Below, piece by piece: positions 63,323 through 64,000 of a stretch of DNA of 64,000 bases. Source of the DNA: Bradyrhizobium amphicarpaeae. GTDB taxonomy: Bacteria; Pseudomonadota; Alphaproteobacteria; Rhizobiales; Xanthobacteraceae. The notes beneath the pieces are model-generated. The model did not search any database and was not told the origin of the DNA. It saw only the letters and a list, made by a program, of their open reading frames with translations. Numbering within the stretch: position 1 is the first letter of the stretch; every line of letters begins with the position of its first letter. Where the stretch lies: contig NZ_CP029426.2 in the NCBI RefSeq assembly GCF_002266435.3, forward strand, positions 2,634,001-2,698,000. The letters are read 5' to 3'. Made by a program: the position numbers and the translations under genes.

Positions 63323-64000
63323 ATGTACCTGGAAAAATTCAAGCTGAACGGCAAGACCGCGTTCATCACCGGCGGCGGGCAGGGCATTGGCCTTGGCTGC
63401 GCGGAAGCGCTGGCTGAAGCCGGCGCCAGGGTCATCATCGGAGACCGCGACGGCAAGGTCGCCGACAGCGCCAAGGCCAGCCTGAAGGCGAAGGGTTTTG
63501 ACGTGGAGACGGTGATTATGGACGTGACCGATACCAAGCGCGTGGCAGAGGTCGCCAACGACCTCGTCGCCCGCCACGGCAAGGTCGACATTCTCGTCAA
63601 CAACGCAGGTATTGCCCGCAGCGAAACCCCGGCGGAGACCGTCACCGACGAACACTGGCTCAACGTCATCGACGTCAATCTCAACGGCACCTTCTGGTGC
63701 TGCCGCGAATTCGGCAAGCACATGCTGAAGGCGAAGAGCGGGGCCATCGTCAATGTCGGCTCGATGTCCGGCTTCATCGTCAACAGGCCGCAGGAGCAGT
63801 GTTTCTACAATGCGTCCAAGGCGGGGGTGCATCATCTGACCAAATCACTGGCCGCCGAATGGGGCGCGCGCGGCATCCGCGTCAATGCGGTGGCGCCGAC
63901 CTATATCGAGACGCCGCTCAACGCTTTCGTGAAGAGCAACGCCAAGATGTACGACGCCTGGATCGGCGGAACCCCGATGGCGCGGATGGGGCAGGTCGAG
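63323..64000 (+). CDS. Short-chain dehydrogenase, probable polyol dehydrogenase, C-terminus cut off
   Basis: Starts at ATG 63323 and is open to the window end (226 codons; about 25-30 more are expected). NAD motif TGGGQGIG, structural NNAGIARS, and the catalytic tetrad Asn, Ser in VGSMSG and Tyr/Lys in YNASKAG are all visible. It follows smoK by 39 bases in the polyol operon, so oxidation of the imported polyol to a ketose is the likely reaction. The substrate could be sorbitol, galactitol or an arabinitol; the sequence does not decide. Confidence 0.87.
   Translation, partial: MYLEKFKLNGKTAFITGGGQGIGLGCAEALAEAGARVIIGDRDGKVADSAKASLKAKGFDVETVIMDVTDTKRVAEVANDLVARHGKVDILVNNAGIARSETPAETVTDEHWLNVIDVNLNGTFWCCREFGKHMLKAKSGAIVNVGSMSGFIVNRPQEQCFYNASKAGVHHLTKSLAAEWGARGIRVNAVAPTYIETPLNAFVKSNAKMYDAWIGGTPMARMGQVE

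Overview
The window is high-GC DNA (very few AT-rich stretches, strong third-position G/C bias, long empty frames opposite real genes). Gene content and intergenic palindromes point to an alphaproteobacterium of the Bradyrhizobium group: ChvE/GguAB and SmoEFGK sugar transporters, Tct transporters, a DUF1236 protein and several families of short mosaic palindromes. It looks like ordinary chromosome devoted to catabolism and uptake. I see no rRNA, tRNA, phage, insertion sequence or CRISPR array. Both ends cut a gene: an unknown protein on the left (minus strand) and a short-chain dehydrogenase on the right (plus strand).

Layout. 1-3.1 kb: a partial unknown gene, an exported alpha/beta hydrolase, cspA and three small genes of unknown function. 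3.3-9.8 kb: an oxalate module, with frc, oxc and a GntR regulator on the minus strand and an ADP-forming acid-CoA ligase facing away. Two identical 17-bp palindromes lie in the shared promoter region. 9.8-13.7 kb: an IclR regulator and a TctCBA carboxylate importer. 13.8-20.1 kb: a NYN-LOTUS protein, adenine deaminase, and gcl-hyi-glxR, which take glyoxylate to glycerate. 20.2-23.9 kb: a DUF1236 protein, VanZ, a split thiamine-diphosphate decarboxylase and a divergent 2-hydroxyacid dehydrogenase. 23.9-30.6 kb: a GNAT acetyltransferase, a basic amino-acid decarboxylase and a PaoABC-type molybdenum aldehyde oxidoreductase. 30.8-32.5 kb: an Lrp-type regulator and alanine dehydrogenase. 32.6-41.5 kb: acyl-CoA synthetase, TetR and a large Baeyer-Villiger-type monooxygenase (minus) diverge from a five-gene branched-chain-type ABC importer (plus), with a 25-bp palindrome between them. 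41.7-44.3 kb: a small membrane protein, a YeiH-type exporter and a sugar-acid dehydratase of the fumarylacetoacetase fold.

44.8-57.1 kb is a sugar region: YtfQRT-YjfF importer, GntR, a Gfo/Idh aldose dehydrogenase, aldose epimerase, a lactonase, then ChvE-GguAB. Together with the XylX-like dehydratase this reads as non-phosphorylating oxidation of galactose or pentoses, with the aldonate dehydratase and semialdehyde dehydrogenase absent from the window. 57.1-64 kb is a polyol module: HAD phosphatase, SorC regulator, SmoEFGK importer and an SDR. A shared operator-like motif lies before both the regulator pair and the transporter.

A recurring feature is that each of the four ABC importers has a strong hairpin or palindrome directly after its binding-protein gene. 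The functional names are homology calls from reading the translations, and operators are proposed from symmetry and position only.
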